Shown here: piece after piece, positions 1 through 10,207 of the stretch
Layout: each line of letters begins with the position of its first letter
Numbering within the stretch: the first letter of the stretch is position 1
Source: CAZGIF01 sp964526045
GTDB lineage: Bacteria; Patescibacteriota; Gracilibacteria; Absconditabacterales; Absconditicoccaceae
Direction of reading: 5' to 3'
DNA length: 64,000 nucleotides
NCBI GenBank assembly: GCA_964526045.1
Contig: CAZGIF010000007.1
Coordinates: 39,483-103,482 of the forward strand
Program-made: the position numbers and the translations under genes
Notes under the pieces: generated by a model
Told to the model about the DNA's origin: nothing
Databases searched by the model: none
Seen by the model: only the letters and a program-made list of their open reading frames with translations

Positions 1-46
1 GCTCTTTTTGTCCAAATTCTAGTATCTCGTGGTTAGTGTCAGTCAT
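1..46 (-). CDS. 5' end of a minus-strand gene, cut by the window edge
   Basis: Only 15 codons are visible, reading MTDTNHEILEFGQKE on the minus strand from an ATG at position 46. The gene is divergent from the acetyltransferase at 206, and the 160 bp between them contains two TATAAT-like boxes. No function can be assigned from so short a piece. It could in principle be a chance ORF, but the acidic, charged start looks protein-like. Confidence 0.4.
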   Translation of the reverse strand, partial: MTDTNHEILEFGQKE

Positions 47-205
47 CTTTTTTTATTAAAAAGTAAATTAGGGCATTATAATTCTTGTGTTACTTTTTAT
101 ATTATAATAGCTAAGAGTTAATAAACAATAGTATATTATATATTGAAAATTTTAATTATTATTCCTATAATACATATAAGTTTTTATCGAAAAAATAATG
201 TAATT

Positions 206-826
206 ATGAATAATCATGTATACGAAATTCATACTGATCGTTTAATAATAAGATGTTACAAACCATCAGATGCTCTTTCTCTGAAAACAGCTATTGATCA
301 AAGTCTTGATCATCTATTACCATGGATGCCATGGGCGAAAAATGAACCTGAAGAACTTTCTCAAAAAGTAGAAAGATTAAGAAAATACAGAGGTCAATTT
401 GATTTGGACTTAAGTTATACCTACTGAATATTTGAAAAAGATAATAAAACTCTTGTATGATCTTCTTGATATCATAACAGTTCTGAAACCTGATCTTTGG
501 AAATATGATACTGGATTAGATTGTCTCATATTGGTAAATGATTTGCTACTGAAGTAACAAAGGCGCTTACTAAAACTTGATTTGAGATGCTTTCGCTTGA
601 GTGTATACATATTCACTGTGATTCGAAAAATGAAAGAAGTGCAAATATACCTCAAAAGTTATGATTTACTAAAGAAGCAACTCTCAAGGTCAATGAGAAA
701 GACGATAACTGAAATAGAAAAGAAAAGCTTATTTGGAAAATGTTTTCTGAAACGTATCAAAAATGTCCGTTTGAAATAAGTCTTCGTTTTTATGATGAAT
801 GTTGAGATGAGATTTTTTCTTCGTAA
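206..826 (+). CDS. GNAT-family N-acetyltransferase (RimJ/RimL-like)
   Basis: This 206-aa protein opens with the HTDRLIIRCYKPSD strand typical of RimJ/RimL-type GNATs. It continues through PWMPWA and has the acetyl-CoA loop IGKGFATE at about residues 109-116, then HIHCDSKNERSANIPQKLGF, the C-terminal hallmark of the subfamily. TGA codons stand at family glycines (for example LVGSSGY and KTGFEM). An in-frame TTG-initiated extension to 143 exists, but the family-typical start is the ATG at 206. The likely role is acetylation of a protein N-terminus, an amino group of a metabolite or an antibiotic; the substrate is unknown. The 206-aa length is slightly long for the family because of a C-terminal tail of about 20 residues. 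Confidence 0.85.
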
Positions 827-848
827 TGTGGTTTTGTTGTATTTCTAA

Positions 849-2069
849 TTAGTCAATTTTTGTTTTTTGATGAAGTTGTAGTGCGGTGTTTTGAATATTT
901 GTGACAATTTCTTGTGTTTGAGTTTTACTCAATGATTTTAAGAAGGTGCTAATTGCTAGTTGTAGAGAGCTATCGTATTCTTCTCATTTTTGTTTAACAG
1001 ATTGTAGTTCTGCTTGAGTTGCTAAACCACGTACACATTTGACATATGTTTCTGATGAAACTAATTTTGCCTGTTGTCCTATTATTATATTGATTTGTTT
1101 TATAAGTTCTCAAAATGCAGGTAATTTTTCTTTTGTAGCTACTTTTCTGATCTCTTCATAAATTATATCGTAGCTTGCTTTGTATCAAGGGTTGAAATTT
1201 TGTGGAAGTCTATCATGAAATGAATGCTTTGTATATTCATTTCCATATGCATTTTTATATAAGTTAATGACTGCTTGTTGTTGTTGCTGGTGTATTGTTG
1301 TATACAAAAATCATTCCATACGCTGATGGAGCGTGACCAATGGTGCATGTTCTAAACTAGCAGCATCAGAGATAAATTCTTGTATATGTACACCGTTGTA
1401 TGACTGTTGTTGATACTGTATTTTTTGATTTGGATTGTGTTTTTGATTGAGGATATGTAATGTTTCGTTTGCTATTACTGATTTCTTAAAATCAGATTCT
1501 TGTGTGTCGTATATGTTTTTTCGATAAAGTGCGTCATCTTGTATTTTTGCTTTATTGAGATACACACGTCATCACTGTGTCCTTGCTGCTCAAAGACGAC
1601 TATCGTTAAACTCAAATACTTCAATTTGACTGAGTCAGTTTCAAATTTTTTTTAGAAAAGAATTATCTGACACTGTCTCTGTTTGTTTCTCAATTTGTAC
1701 GATCACTCATGCTACAGAGTTGCTTCTAACTTGATATAGAAAATAGTTGTTTTGTAGGAGGTCCTGTTGCACCAAAAAAAGTAATAGTGAATCTTCATAT
1801 CTTGGATCTTGAGGACTTATATTTTGAAGGTGTGGAGGCAGTGGAGTATCTTTATATGTGTTTTGTAAGTAGTCACATAATTGTTTGTTGGTTTTGATGA
1901 GTTCTATTGTTTTGGTCAAATCATTCGAACTGTTTAGATATTGTTGATATGTTGTGATACGTTTTTGAATGTTCTCGTAGTCTCAAATTTGTTCAATAAT
2001 TCAAGAAAGCTTGACAAGACTTTCTTTTGTAAGATCTTGTTCTTGTACCTCATGTCTTTCTAGATTCAT
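849..2069 (-). CDS. Unknown 406-aa protein, predicted mostly helical
   Basis: I do not recognise this protein. It starts MNLERHEVQEQD at an ATG at 2069 and runs 406 residues with about a dozen TGA glycine codons, including GLSQIEVFEFNDSRLGAARTQ near residue 150. It is rich in Gln, Lys, Glu and Leu, and heptad-like stretches suggest helical bundles or coiled coil. There is no signal peptide or membrane segment. The stop at 849 converges on the acetyltransferase stop at 826 with 22 bp between them. It is the last gene of a minus-strand run. It is probably cytoplasmic, and no role is proposed. Confidence 0.7.
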
Positions 2070-2149
2070 GGTGTATATTATAAGTAAAGCAAATGACATA
2101 TAGTATACTTCAATTGATTTTTTTGTCAAAAAAAAACTTACTTGCAATA

Positions 2150-2794
2150 TTACCTTACAACCAGATCAATATCTTTATTTCTTAATGTCTTTTTTATTTG
2201 ACGATTTTGAGCGAGATGTATCATGGCTTGTCAGATATTTACTGTTGTTGTTTTTGGAATCAAAAAAAGCACCGGTTTTAATATCGTATAAAGTATATTG
2301 ACCCATCGAGTTTTGGATTTTACTCATTTTTGTGGTAAAATCACTCAAGGTCTAAATAAATATACGTCTTTGAATCCATGGTTTTTTATCAGGTTTTCTG
2401 TTTTTCATTTTATGTTTGCTCGAGCCATAGAACTATCTTCTGTTTCGTCCGTTCATTCTCCCGAAACATAGATAAAAACAGTTTGTTCTTTGTTGTCTAG
2501 TGTGTCTATGTATGATTTGACGCTTCCATATGTGATTTCTTCATATTTTTGTTTGCTCATTCACATTGAAGAAACACCCATACACCAAAAAACGGCATCT
2601 GATCATTGCACGTAATCAGCAATTGCTTCAAAGTTTGTAAAATCTTGATGCAAAATCTCGGTTATTTTAGTATGTTGTATATCTATTGGATTTCTGTTTA
2701 TCAAAAGAATTTCTGTTATATTATTATCTTCGAGACACTCAAGCAAAACTCATTTTCCTACCATTCAGGTTGATCATGTAATTGTAACTTTCAT
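2150..2794 (-). CDS. NAD(P)-binding Rossmann-fold protein (atypical SDR)
   Basis: The 214-aa product starts MKVTITGSTGMVGKGVLLE, the GxxGxxG dinucleotide-binding turn of atypical/extended short-chain dehydrogenases. The second and third segments (DAVFWCMGVSSM, VFIYVSGEG, YLFRPGVILPQKG) follow the order of small NmrA/HTATIP2-like SDRs. Two of the three nucleotide-loop glycines are encoded by TGA. The usual YxxxK catalytic pair is not clear, so it may be a redox sensor or a divergent reductase. It starts 11 bp after the stop of the upstream HExxH peptidase gene (2806-3579), so the two are probably co-transcribed. The family call is firm and the substrate unknown. Confidence 0.8.
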
Positions 2795-2805
2795 TTTTTT
2801 ATAAT

Positions 2806-3579
2806 TTATAAAAACATTCATTTAGGACTGTCTTGTTGTAGTTTAATAAACTTATTCTCACTATGTATAAATTTTGGATCTAATTGTTTTAGGAGTTTTG
2901 GGTCGTTTTGGTATAAACTTTGTTTTGCCTGATATGAAAGCAATCAAAGTCGGCTTATTCTACTATCTAGTGCTCATGTTCTTATTTTATATTTTTCTTG
3001 TATTTTTTTGATAAATTTTAATCATCGAAGATGGGCATTTCTTTCTTCATCAATCATTGAAGTACTTATATCGTTACACATGATATGTCACATTTCGTGG
3101 GCAATTGCATTGAGACACAAAGGTTGATAATTATGTTGTCTTGGTATGAATATTATATTGTCTGCAATGTCGTTTGTATGCTCATATCACAGTTGTTTCA
3201 TTGTTGCTTCAAGTTGCTCTTCTGGTAGTGTTAAGGCACGTTGTTTTGTTCAACGTATATATTGCAATGGGTCGAATCATTCTATAACAAAAAAATTGAT
3301 TGTATTTGTAGAGTGCTTTTCAAACTCTTTTATTAAAGATATTTTTTTTTCTCAAAAATCGAGAATCACATCGTTTTTAGATATTTTTATTGAGTATGTT
3401 TCTAATGGTTTTTCATTGGCAAGTGCCAATCATAACTCATCTTTTTTTTTGATAATCTCAGCTAATTCTTCTACAAGTATTTGTTTTGTTTTTTCCTCTA
3501 TATTTTTCTTTCTTAATTTTGTTGCTATTTCCTTAACATTTACTGCTTGTTTTTTAATTTCCTCAAGATATACACTCAT
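2806..3579 (-). CDS. HExxH zinc metallopeptidase-like protein
   Basis: The 257-aa protein has the zinc-binding motif AHEMGHIMCND at about residues 170-180, followed by MIDEERNAH, which can supply the third glutamate ligand. The N-terminal 60 residues are lysine/glutamate-rich and helical. No signal peptide is visible, so it should act in the cytoplasm. The start ATG at 3579 is preceded by an AAAGGCAG-like ribosome binding site. The fold resembles small ImmA/IrrE-like or WLM-like metallopeptidases only at motif level. The substrate is unknown. It probably forms a two-gene unit with the downstream Rossmann protein. Confidence 0.65.
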
Positions 3580-3678
3580 ACTGCCTTTTTATGTTAGATA
3601 AAGTTATATCTCAGTATATCTTTTAATTAAAACTTTGCAAAAAAAACAAATAGTTTGAGTGCTAATTTGCTTCAAAAT

Positions 3679-4203
3679 TTAGTACAATTCTTTTTGTACA
3701 AATGGAATTGCTGCCAATATAACAGCCTCGGTATAATATGATGTTCTATCAATAACTCATTTGGTAAGTATACCTACAGCTCACATACTTTGTTTGGAAT
3801 TTGTATGTCCAAATACGATATCATCTGCTTCTCCTAGCTCTTTTCACTGATGTATGAGTTCTGATATTTTTGCAGGCAAGATGAATGTTGCAGTTTTTGC
3901 TTTTCATATCTTTTGCTTAGCATCTATGATGACTATCCAGGCAAAACATAGAAGTTCTCAGTCTTGTTCTTCCAATCATCACTCCAAACCTACATACAGG
4001 TCAGCTCATCATTTTTGGTATGCATTGTGTGCTCTATTGTAGGCTCATTGGTATGTTTCTGTGTCGGTCATGGGTTGGTCAGATACTCCAGAGGCAAAAG
4101 ATTCTCAGACGACATTGAGAGTATGATCTGGGAACATATCTACAAGTCACTCACGGACAGCATTGATTTTGACGGGATTTTTGGAGGCGACGATGATTTG
4201 CAT
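3679..4203 (-). CDS. yjjX: Non-canonical purine NTP phosphatase, YjjX family
   Basis: The 174-aa protein begins MQIIVASKNPVKINAVREG and contains the conserved segments ASGVSDQPMTDTETYQGA, DLYVGLEGG and GHTNSKQSMGAVG of the inosine/xanthosine triphosphatase family. The enzyme hydrolyses ITP and XTP to diphosphates, clearing deaminated purines from the nucleotide pool in the cytoplasm. The length matches the family (about 170-180 aa). The gene stands about 100 bp from the HExxH gene downstream and just upstream of the GIY-YIG gene, both on the same strand. Confidence 0.9.
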
Positions 4204-4223
4204 GATGATTGTGATAGATAAAA

Positions 4224-4496
4224 TTATACTGTCAGTATATAGTTGTCTATTTTTTTTGCAATAATGAGTTTCTCTTTTTGTTGTTTGGTCATTTTCTTGA
4301 TTTTATGTTCCCATGAAGATGCTTCACTTCTATTTGTACAAGATTTTTGTCGGACGAGGTGGACGGGGCGTCTAGCTTTTGTGTATTTTGCTCCTAGAGG
4401 AGAGGAGTTGTGTTCTTCTAGTCTTCTTTGTGTGTCTTTTGTGATTCCTGTATACAAAGTATTGTCTTTGCATCTGAGTATATAAACAAATCGCAT
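4224..4496 (-). CDS. GIY-YIG superfamily protein (YhbQ-like)
   Basis: About 90 residues starting MRFVYILRCKDNTLYTGITK, the VYI...YTG signature of GIY-YIG endonuclease-fold proteins, followed by RRLEEHN and a lysine-rich C-terminus. The family has a metal-dependent nuclease fold. Small stand-alone members such as YhbQ are poorly characterised and are proposed to act in DNA metabolism. I chose the ATG at 4496 because the family begins at this residue. An in-frame ATG at 4514 would add six residues. The gene follows the TrmB-type regulator with a gap of only 9-27 bp, so they are likely co-transcribed. Confidence 0.88.
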   Translation of the reverse strand: MRFVYILRCKDNTLYTGITKDTQRRLEEHNSSPLGAKYTKARRPVHLVRQKSCTNRSEASSWEHKIKKMTKQQKEKLIIAKKIDNYILTV

Positions 4497-4523
4497 TGTA
4501 TAATTGATTAACATAAATGTTTT

Positions 4524-5273
4524 TTATATTTTTGTCCATAGTTGATCAAAAATGATTTTTTGTGCTTGTACGAAAACGGGGTTGTGTATTTCTATTCCTA
4601 TGACTTCTTTTGCAAGTGAAATAAAATAAAAAGTATCATCTGTGATAATATGATCAGCACTAAATCATTCTAAATCTGACTCTTGTAGATATTTTACGTG
4701 GTTAATGTTTGTATTGAGTAGCTGTGCGTATTTTTTTGCTGTGTGGTTATTGGGTAATATCTCAAAAGACTTGATATTGTTTGTAATAAGGATGTTTGCT
4801 AGATCTTGTATTGTATAATGACTATGCTCTAGTGATTTTTGGGGGTTGTATACTGCTCTCAATGTAGTTGATTTTGCTATTTTTGTATAAATCAGTTGCA
4901 TTGCAGTGGGTCAAGTATAGTGATGGATTCATGTAAATGTGTAATTGTTTATTTGTAATTTTGTGAGGTCAGATTGTATTTTGCGAAGATCTGTTTCTTT
5001 TTTTTCTATACATAATTTTTCTTGTTTGAGGAGAGATTCTAGTCAATCGTATCATAAAGATGAGTAAGTAAATCATCTTCATTTTTCTTTTTGAATGATA
5101 AATCACCTTTCGATCATAATTTTGAGAGTGTCGTATATTGTTGATCTTGGTTTTTGTAGGATTCTTGCTAGTGAACTGACAGAGCTGTCAGGGTACTTTG
5201 TACAAGATATGAAAATATCTTGCTCAAATGGGTTTAGTCACATGTTTGACAAAAAAGAATGTATAGATTCCAT
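4524..5273 (-). CDS. TrmB-family transcriptional regulator
   Basis: The 249-aa protein has an N-terminal winged helix-turn-helix at about residues 30-60 (SVSSLARILQKPRSTIYDTL, then MIERGFI), a charged coiled-coil linker and a C-terminal region of about 140 residues. This is the arrangement of TrmB-like regulators, whose C-terminus senses a small ligand. The start at 5273 is the only ATG that keeps the HTH intact. It is transcribed divergently from the aminotransferase / aldolase / unknown operon at 5456-8113 across about 180 bp, so it is a good candidate for that operon's regulator (inference). The ligand is unknown. Confidence 0.8.
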
Positions 5274-5455
5274 GACGACGAATTATACCGACATATAAAA
5301 GTAATTGAATGTTGACTTTTTGTTTTTATTGTGTATTTTATTTTCAGACACACATGATTACTCAATAAAGATTATATGTGTTTTGTATGTATTTGCAAGT
5401 ATTTTTAATTTATTTTATCTGTATTCGCAAGTTTTTATTTTTTCTTTTTATAATA
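5274..5455. promoter_or_regulatory. Divergent intergenic region between TrmB regulator and aminotransferase operon
   Basis: This 180-bp AT-rich spacer must hold promoters for both directions. It contains two similar motifs, TTTGCAAGTATTTTT near 5389 and TTCGCAAGTTTTTAT near 5424, spaced about 35 bp, which could be a tandem operator for the adjacent HTH regulator. A TATAAT immediately precedes the aminotransferase ATG but is too close to serve as its -10. The operator proposal is inference from position and repetition only. Confidence 0.35.
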
Positions 5456-6613
5456 ATGGACTATAATGATTTGACGCAACATGAGTTACAAGGATTAAAA
5501 CATAGATATAATATTAGTGACGGACATTGTCATCAAAGTCAAAGTTTGGAACAGAAAAAGATAGTCGATATGTTGCCTCAGTTGTGGTATGAATCGGAGC
5601 GTCTCAAACAACATCAACTAGATGACTTATTTGTTGATACTTTCTTTACTCACCAAAATCAACGTGCTGCGCTTGAAACGCCAAGTATGTTGGTATATGC
5701 ATCCTCTATTGCAATTGTAATCACCGCGAATTATATGATGAAACAGAAATATAGTGCAACGTTGATATCACCTTGTTTCGATAATTTGCCAGATATTTTC
5801 AAATGATTTAACATACCTTTGCAGTCTATCGAGGAAGAAAAATTCCATGATCCACTGTTGGTATATGACAACCTCGTTGCATAATGTCATACTGATTCTT
5901 TGTTTCTTGTTGATGTAAACAATCCAACCGGATTTTCTCTCATCAAGACAGGCAAAAAAGTCCGAGAAGAGATTATAAGATATTGTTTAGATTACGATAA
6001 GTTGTTGGTAGTTGATTTCTGTTTTGCTCCATTGTTACAATGTGATCAAGATTGTGAGGTATTTGATATTTATAGAATGTTTATTGATTCAAAAGTAAGG
6101 TATATTGCATATGAAGACACATGAAAAGTACGACCAATCCAAGATGCAAAAGTTGCTATTATAAAATGTAGCAATGATATATACAAAGATCTTCACGATA
6201 TCAAAACGTCATATATTCTCAATGTTTCTCCGTTTATTTTGCGTTTTTTGATTGAGTATTTGCGTGTATCTGAGTCGACAAACTATTCTTGAGTCAAAAA
6301 TATGATCGATACTCACAGAGCTTTGGTTGATACGTATTTGCAATGAACAATACTCGAACAGATACCAGCCCAAACCTACATTACTATTTCTTGGAATAGA
6401 ATTCGTAATGGCGTCGTCAAAGCAACTGATTTGCATGCCTTTCTTGTTGACCGATGAGTGTATACTTTGCCATGAACCTACTTTTTTTGGGATAATCACG
6501 AAGCGTGAGAAGCCTTTATTCGTATCGCTTTGGCGAGAGATACCGATGTGTTTGAGCAATCAATGATTCACTTACAAAAGTGACTATTAAAATATGAATC
6601 TCTTTATCTTTAA
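5456..6613 (+). CDS. PLP-dependent aminotransferase-like protein (class I/II fold)
   Basis: This 385-aa protein has fold-type I aminotransferase landmarks in the right order: VDVNNPTGF (the NNPTG segment), VVDFCFAPL (the Asp that binds the pyridine nitrogen), YEDTGKVRP (candidate Schiff-base lysine) and GVYTLPGTYFFW near the C-terminus. Overall similarity to named enzymes looks low, so the substrate cannot be given. The upstream in-frame start at 5378 would add a hydrophobic segment that looks like untranslated leader; the ATG at 5456 is preferred. The aldolase gene starts 14 bp downstream, so the two are one operon, suggesting linked amino-acid/keto-acid chemistry (inference). Confidence 0.7.
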
Positions 6614-6627
6614 ATTACTATATTATT

Positions 6628-7425
6628 ATGAAAAAACTTACCAGACCTACTTGATTATATGTACCGTTGTGTACGCCTATGTACAAATGAACGTTCGATA
6701 AAAGATCTTTTAAAAAGCTTATTCAAACATTAGAACCACATGTTGATGGCTATGTACCGTGCCTATCGTCATGAGAATGACATGAAATGTCTGTAGACTT
6801 ACGAAAGTCAGTTTTGTCAGAAACTTTAAAACTCACACAAAAACCTGTGTATGTTTGAATCAAAAGAGATACTACCAAAGAAGTAATTGCATTGTTGCGT
6901 TTGGCAGAGGAGTTGTGAGCTACGTGAATTACTACACCAGTCTTGGCTCCAGATCAAACAGACATCTATGAATATATACAGACACTAGCGTCAGAAACTT
7001 TTTTGCCAATTATTATTTATAATACAGAGCAACAGCATATCGACAATATAGAATTGCTACAAAAAATAGATGCGTTGAAATCCATAGTTGCGATAAAAGA
7101 TTCTAGTATGAATGATGTATTTTTTGAACAAATGATTGCTGCTAAACAAAAATGAGATTTAGATATGAGTGTTTTTCAATGAATGGAACATAAGCTCAAA
7201 ACGTCATTGGATGCAGATTGATTTTTGATTTCACTTGCGAATGTTGAACCAGAGTTATGTAAGATGTTTTTACAACATGGGTGAGAAGAATTATTCGCAG
7301 TATTTGATGAAATTTTTCGAACGAATAACTTGTGAAAAAATTGGTATGTTACTCTAAAAGCAATGTTGATGATGAAATGAATATTCTCATCAGCAGAAGA
7401 AGTTAATCCTTTTATAACTCCTTAG
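6628..7425 (+). CDS. DapA/NanA-family aldolase (dihydrodipicolinate synthase-like)
   Basis: The 265-aa protein shows the TIM-barrel aldolase family pattern: VPLCTPMYKGTFD at the N-terminus, YVPCLSSGEGHEMS (the GxxGE substrate loop), PIIIYNTE (catalytic Tyr) and IVAIKDSS (Schiff-base Lys, about residue 150). Family members condense or cleave pyruvate with an aldehyde. The window shows no other lysine-pathway gene, so a keto-acid aldolase role is as likely as DapA. It lies between the aminotransferase-like gene and the unknown gene at 7451, with 14- and 25-bp gaps. It is slightly short compared with DapA (about 290 aa). Confidence 0.82.
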
Positions 7426-7450
7426 TTTTTAATTTGTTATTACTTGCTTG

Positions 7451-8113
7451 ATGAATCAAGAATATAAGAAAATAATGTATGATGCGTCTATCCATGTGTG
7501 ACAGTTTTCTTTGGATGACGAGACGAGAATAAGATGTAAAAATTCTCAAGTTGCAATAGCTTCCAAAAAAGAATTGGTTCAATGTTTGTGAGATACGAAC
7601 GTAATATGAGTTGTAAGTTATGTCGAAAATACCGAAGTTGATAATCTAATCTGGGAGACGCTATCAAGAAGCGATCAAGATGTTTTTTATCCATGGATGG
7701 ATGTGTATCATACTATCAAACACATACAAAAAGTTCGCGATAGTGATACCTCTTTTAAAAGATTGTCTTTGGATATTGAAGATAGATACTGATGTTCGTC
7801 TACGGGTGCAAGCATGATAGCATGAGCTGTTTTGACCTGATGTTCTGAGGTACATACTCTTTATGAAGATATATTGGATACAAATTTTGTTGATGCAATA
7901 CAAAAAACGTATGGAATTGTCATTACAAAACCACCGCTGTTGAAGAAAGAGTTGTTATATACAGGTGTAGACTTTGATACAAAAGATTGACGCCAGTTTG
8001 ATCTTGAGAATTTGTATAATGTAGCTATGTCTCAGTACAGATCCAAAGGTATTGATTTGTTAGATAACTTATTTGCATTGAGGAGAAATTTACAAAGTAG
8101 TTATTCAGAATAA
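7451..8113 (+). CDS. Unknown 220-aa protein in the aminotransferase/aldolase operon
   Basis: Not recognised. It begins MNQEYKKIMYDASIHVGQFS and has a glycine/serine-rich segment RYGCSSTGASMIAGAVLTGC near residue 115, which could be a ligand- or phosphate-binding loop. There is no signal peptide or membrane span. It starts 25 bp after the aldolase stop and is followed by a clear terminator at 8147, so it is the last gene of the three-gene operon. Its place suggests a step acting on the product of the two enzymes upstream (inference). Confidence 0.7.
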
Positions 8114-8146
8114 AGAAAAAGATATTCTTACTAAAAAAATAATCTC

Positions 8147-8180
8147 AACTGACACAATTGTCAGTTTTTTTATTTTTTTT
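8147..8180 (+). terminator. Rho-independent terminator of the aminotransferase operon
   Basis: A perfect 8-bp stem AACTGACA / TGTCAGTT with a CAAT loop, followed by a run of T residues. It lies 33 bp after the stop of the unknown gene at 7451-8113. Confidence 0.85.
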
Positions 8181-8202
8181 GTTTTTCTTGTATTTTTATG
8201 AT

Positions 8203-8227
8203 TGTTTCGTATACTATAGTGTATAAT
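8203..8227 (+). promoter_or_regulatory. Candidate promoter with a long leader for the DEAD-box helicase
   Basis: A consensus TATAAT at 8222-8227 is the only strong -10 between the upstream terminator and the helicase ATG. The -35 is poor (TTGTTT, spacing too short). If used, it gives a leader of about 135 nt containing a small GAGC-AAA-GCTC hairpin. Long leaders on DEAD-box helicase genes are often cold-regulated; here that is only a possibility. Confidence 0.35.
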
Positions 8228-8364
8228 GCACAAATACATTAAGTATATAGTACCTCAACGCAGGCGTAGATTTTTTGAGAGCAAAGCTCATATTTGTTTC
8301 ATTACTCTTATTCTAAATTTTTTTGGAATTGATACCGTTTTATTTTCGTTATAAACCACGAAAT

Positions 8365-10158
8365 ATGTTATTTAGTGAAAGTTGATTAAAACCATGATTA
8401 TTAAAATCTTTGGAAGCCGCGTGATACACACAAGCAACCCCTATCCAAGAACAAGTACTAGCTCTTGCAGCTTCTGGTGTGAATATTGTATGACAATCTC
8501 AAACAGGAACAGGGAAAACTGCTGCATTTTTGTTGCCATTGCTCAACAATATTGATACAAATCTCAAAACATTACAAGGATTGATCCTTGTTCCAACTAG
8601 AGAATTAGCTACTCAGATTTGAGATGAAATAGAAAAACTTACACAATTTTATAGAGTGAGTTGTGTTTGTGTGTATGGATGAGCAAGTACATTTACACAA
8701 AAAAAACGTCTTCAAAAACGTCCAGCGATCATTGTTGCTACGCCATGAAGATTGATGGATTTTATGAATCAGTGAGTTATTAATGTCCGTACTGTAGAAC
8801 ATCTTATACTTGATGAAGTAGATAGAATGCTAGATATGGGATTTATTGCTGATATTGAAAAAATACGAAAAGAATTGCCATCTCTCAAACAAACATATAC
8901 ATTTTCTGCAACGATGAACGATAAAATGAAATCAATTATCGATAAACATGTGCCTAAATATGAATTTATCAAAGTTGGTGAAAGTGTCACTGTAGACAAG
9001 ATTAATCATTCGTATCTTGCTGTAAGTCATGAGCATAAAATTTCAAATGTTTTGCATTTGATCGATGATCACAAAAAAGAAAAAATAGTTATTTTTACGC
9101 ATACCAAAAGAAATACAAAAACGCTCCATGAAATACTTACCAAAGCTGGGCACAATACGTGATTGTTTAATGGAGGAATGTCTCAATGAAAAAGACAATG
9201 AACGCTCAATGCTTTCAAAGATTGAAAAGTTATGATCTTGGTTACAACTGATGTTGCTGCAAGATGACTCAATATGGACAATGTCTGATTAGTTATTAAT
9301 TTTGAAGTTCCAAAAGATGCAAAAAGTTATGTTCATAGAATTTGAAGAACTGGTAGAGCAGGACAAGAATGAAAAGCAATTATGTTTATGTCTCCACTTG
9401 AGAAACCTCTTTTGCAAGAGATAGAAAGAGTTCATAAAACAAAAGTTGACACATCTGACCGCAAAGCTGTTACGGATAATGCTTGAGAATATACAAGTGT
9501 TCGTCTCGATAAGTCTACAGACAAATTTTGATGAAGATGATGAGCAGGATGAGGTTACTGATCTGGTTGATCAAGAGGGGCAGGATGAAGAAGTAGTAGT
9601 CCAAGAAGTGGTTCTTGATCAAGAAGTAGTGGTTGATCAAGAACTGGTGGTTGAAGTAGAACCGGTTGAGCTAGGGGAGATCGTCCTCGAGGTGAATCAA
9701 GATCTACGTGATACAAATCAGAATCGAAACCAAAAGACAGACATGATAAATCATGACCAAAAGCTTGGGAAAGTTCTTGATATGCTACTTGAGACAAAAA
9801 GAGAGAACGAAAATGATCAGATAGATCTTCAGCTAAAACATGAGAAAGACCAGCTAAATCATGAGAAAGACCAAGTAGACCATGAGCAAGATCATGATGA
9901 GCATGAGCAAGATCATGATGAGTATCGAGAGATTCTCGATCAAAAGATTCTGATCGTTGATATTCAAAATCAAATACGAGATCATCAAATACCAGATCAT
10001 CTGATAGATCTTCAGATAGTAGGTCAAAATCAGAATGATGAAGACCGACCGGATGAAGACCAGCTTGATGAAGACCAACTTGATGATGAGCAAGATCTTC
10101 TAGTAGATCTAGCGGTTCTTGATCAAAACCTTCAAGAGGATGAGGATCAAAACGATAA
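8365..10158 (+). CDS. DEAD-box RNA helicase with RGG/RS-rich tail
   Basis: The 597-aa protein carries all core helicase motifs: TPIQ (Q motif), QSQTGTGKTAA (Walker A), PTRELA, GG, TPGR, DEVD (motif II, a DEAD variant), SAT, TTDVAARGLN and HRIGRTGRAG. It unwinds RNA duplexes with ATP in ribosome assembly or RNA decay. After about residue 360 a tail of roughly 235 residues is built almost wholly of Gly, Arg, Ser, Lys and Asp. TGA encodes most glycines in blocks such as GGRPTGGRPAGGRP. The tail is about one third of the protein and is an RNA-binding low-complexity region. The core is one of the best demonstrations that UGA is glycine here. Confidence 0.96.
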
Positions 10159-10167
10159 TATATTCAA

Positions 10168-10192
10168 AAGAAGACCTAAGTCTTCTTTTTTT
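10168..10192 (+). terminator. Rho-independent terminator after the helicase
   Basis: A perfect 8-bp stem AAGAAGAC / GTCTTCTT with a CTAA loop and a seven-T tail, starting 9 bp after the helicase stop codon. Confidence 0.88.
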
Positions 10193-10207
10193 ATAGTGTA
10201 TGTTTAT

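Noticed and set aside
5378..5455. Longer start of the aminotransferase adding 26 residues
   Set aside because: The extension is a T-rich hydrophobic reading of the intergenic region with no family similarity; ATG at 5456 fits better.
8365..10158. TGA as selenocysteine or as a stop with frameshifted genes
   Set aside because: TGA occurs many times in nearly every gene at Gly positions and without SECIS-like structures; frameshift decay on this scale is not credible.
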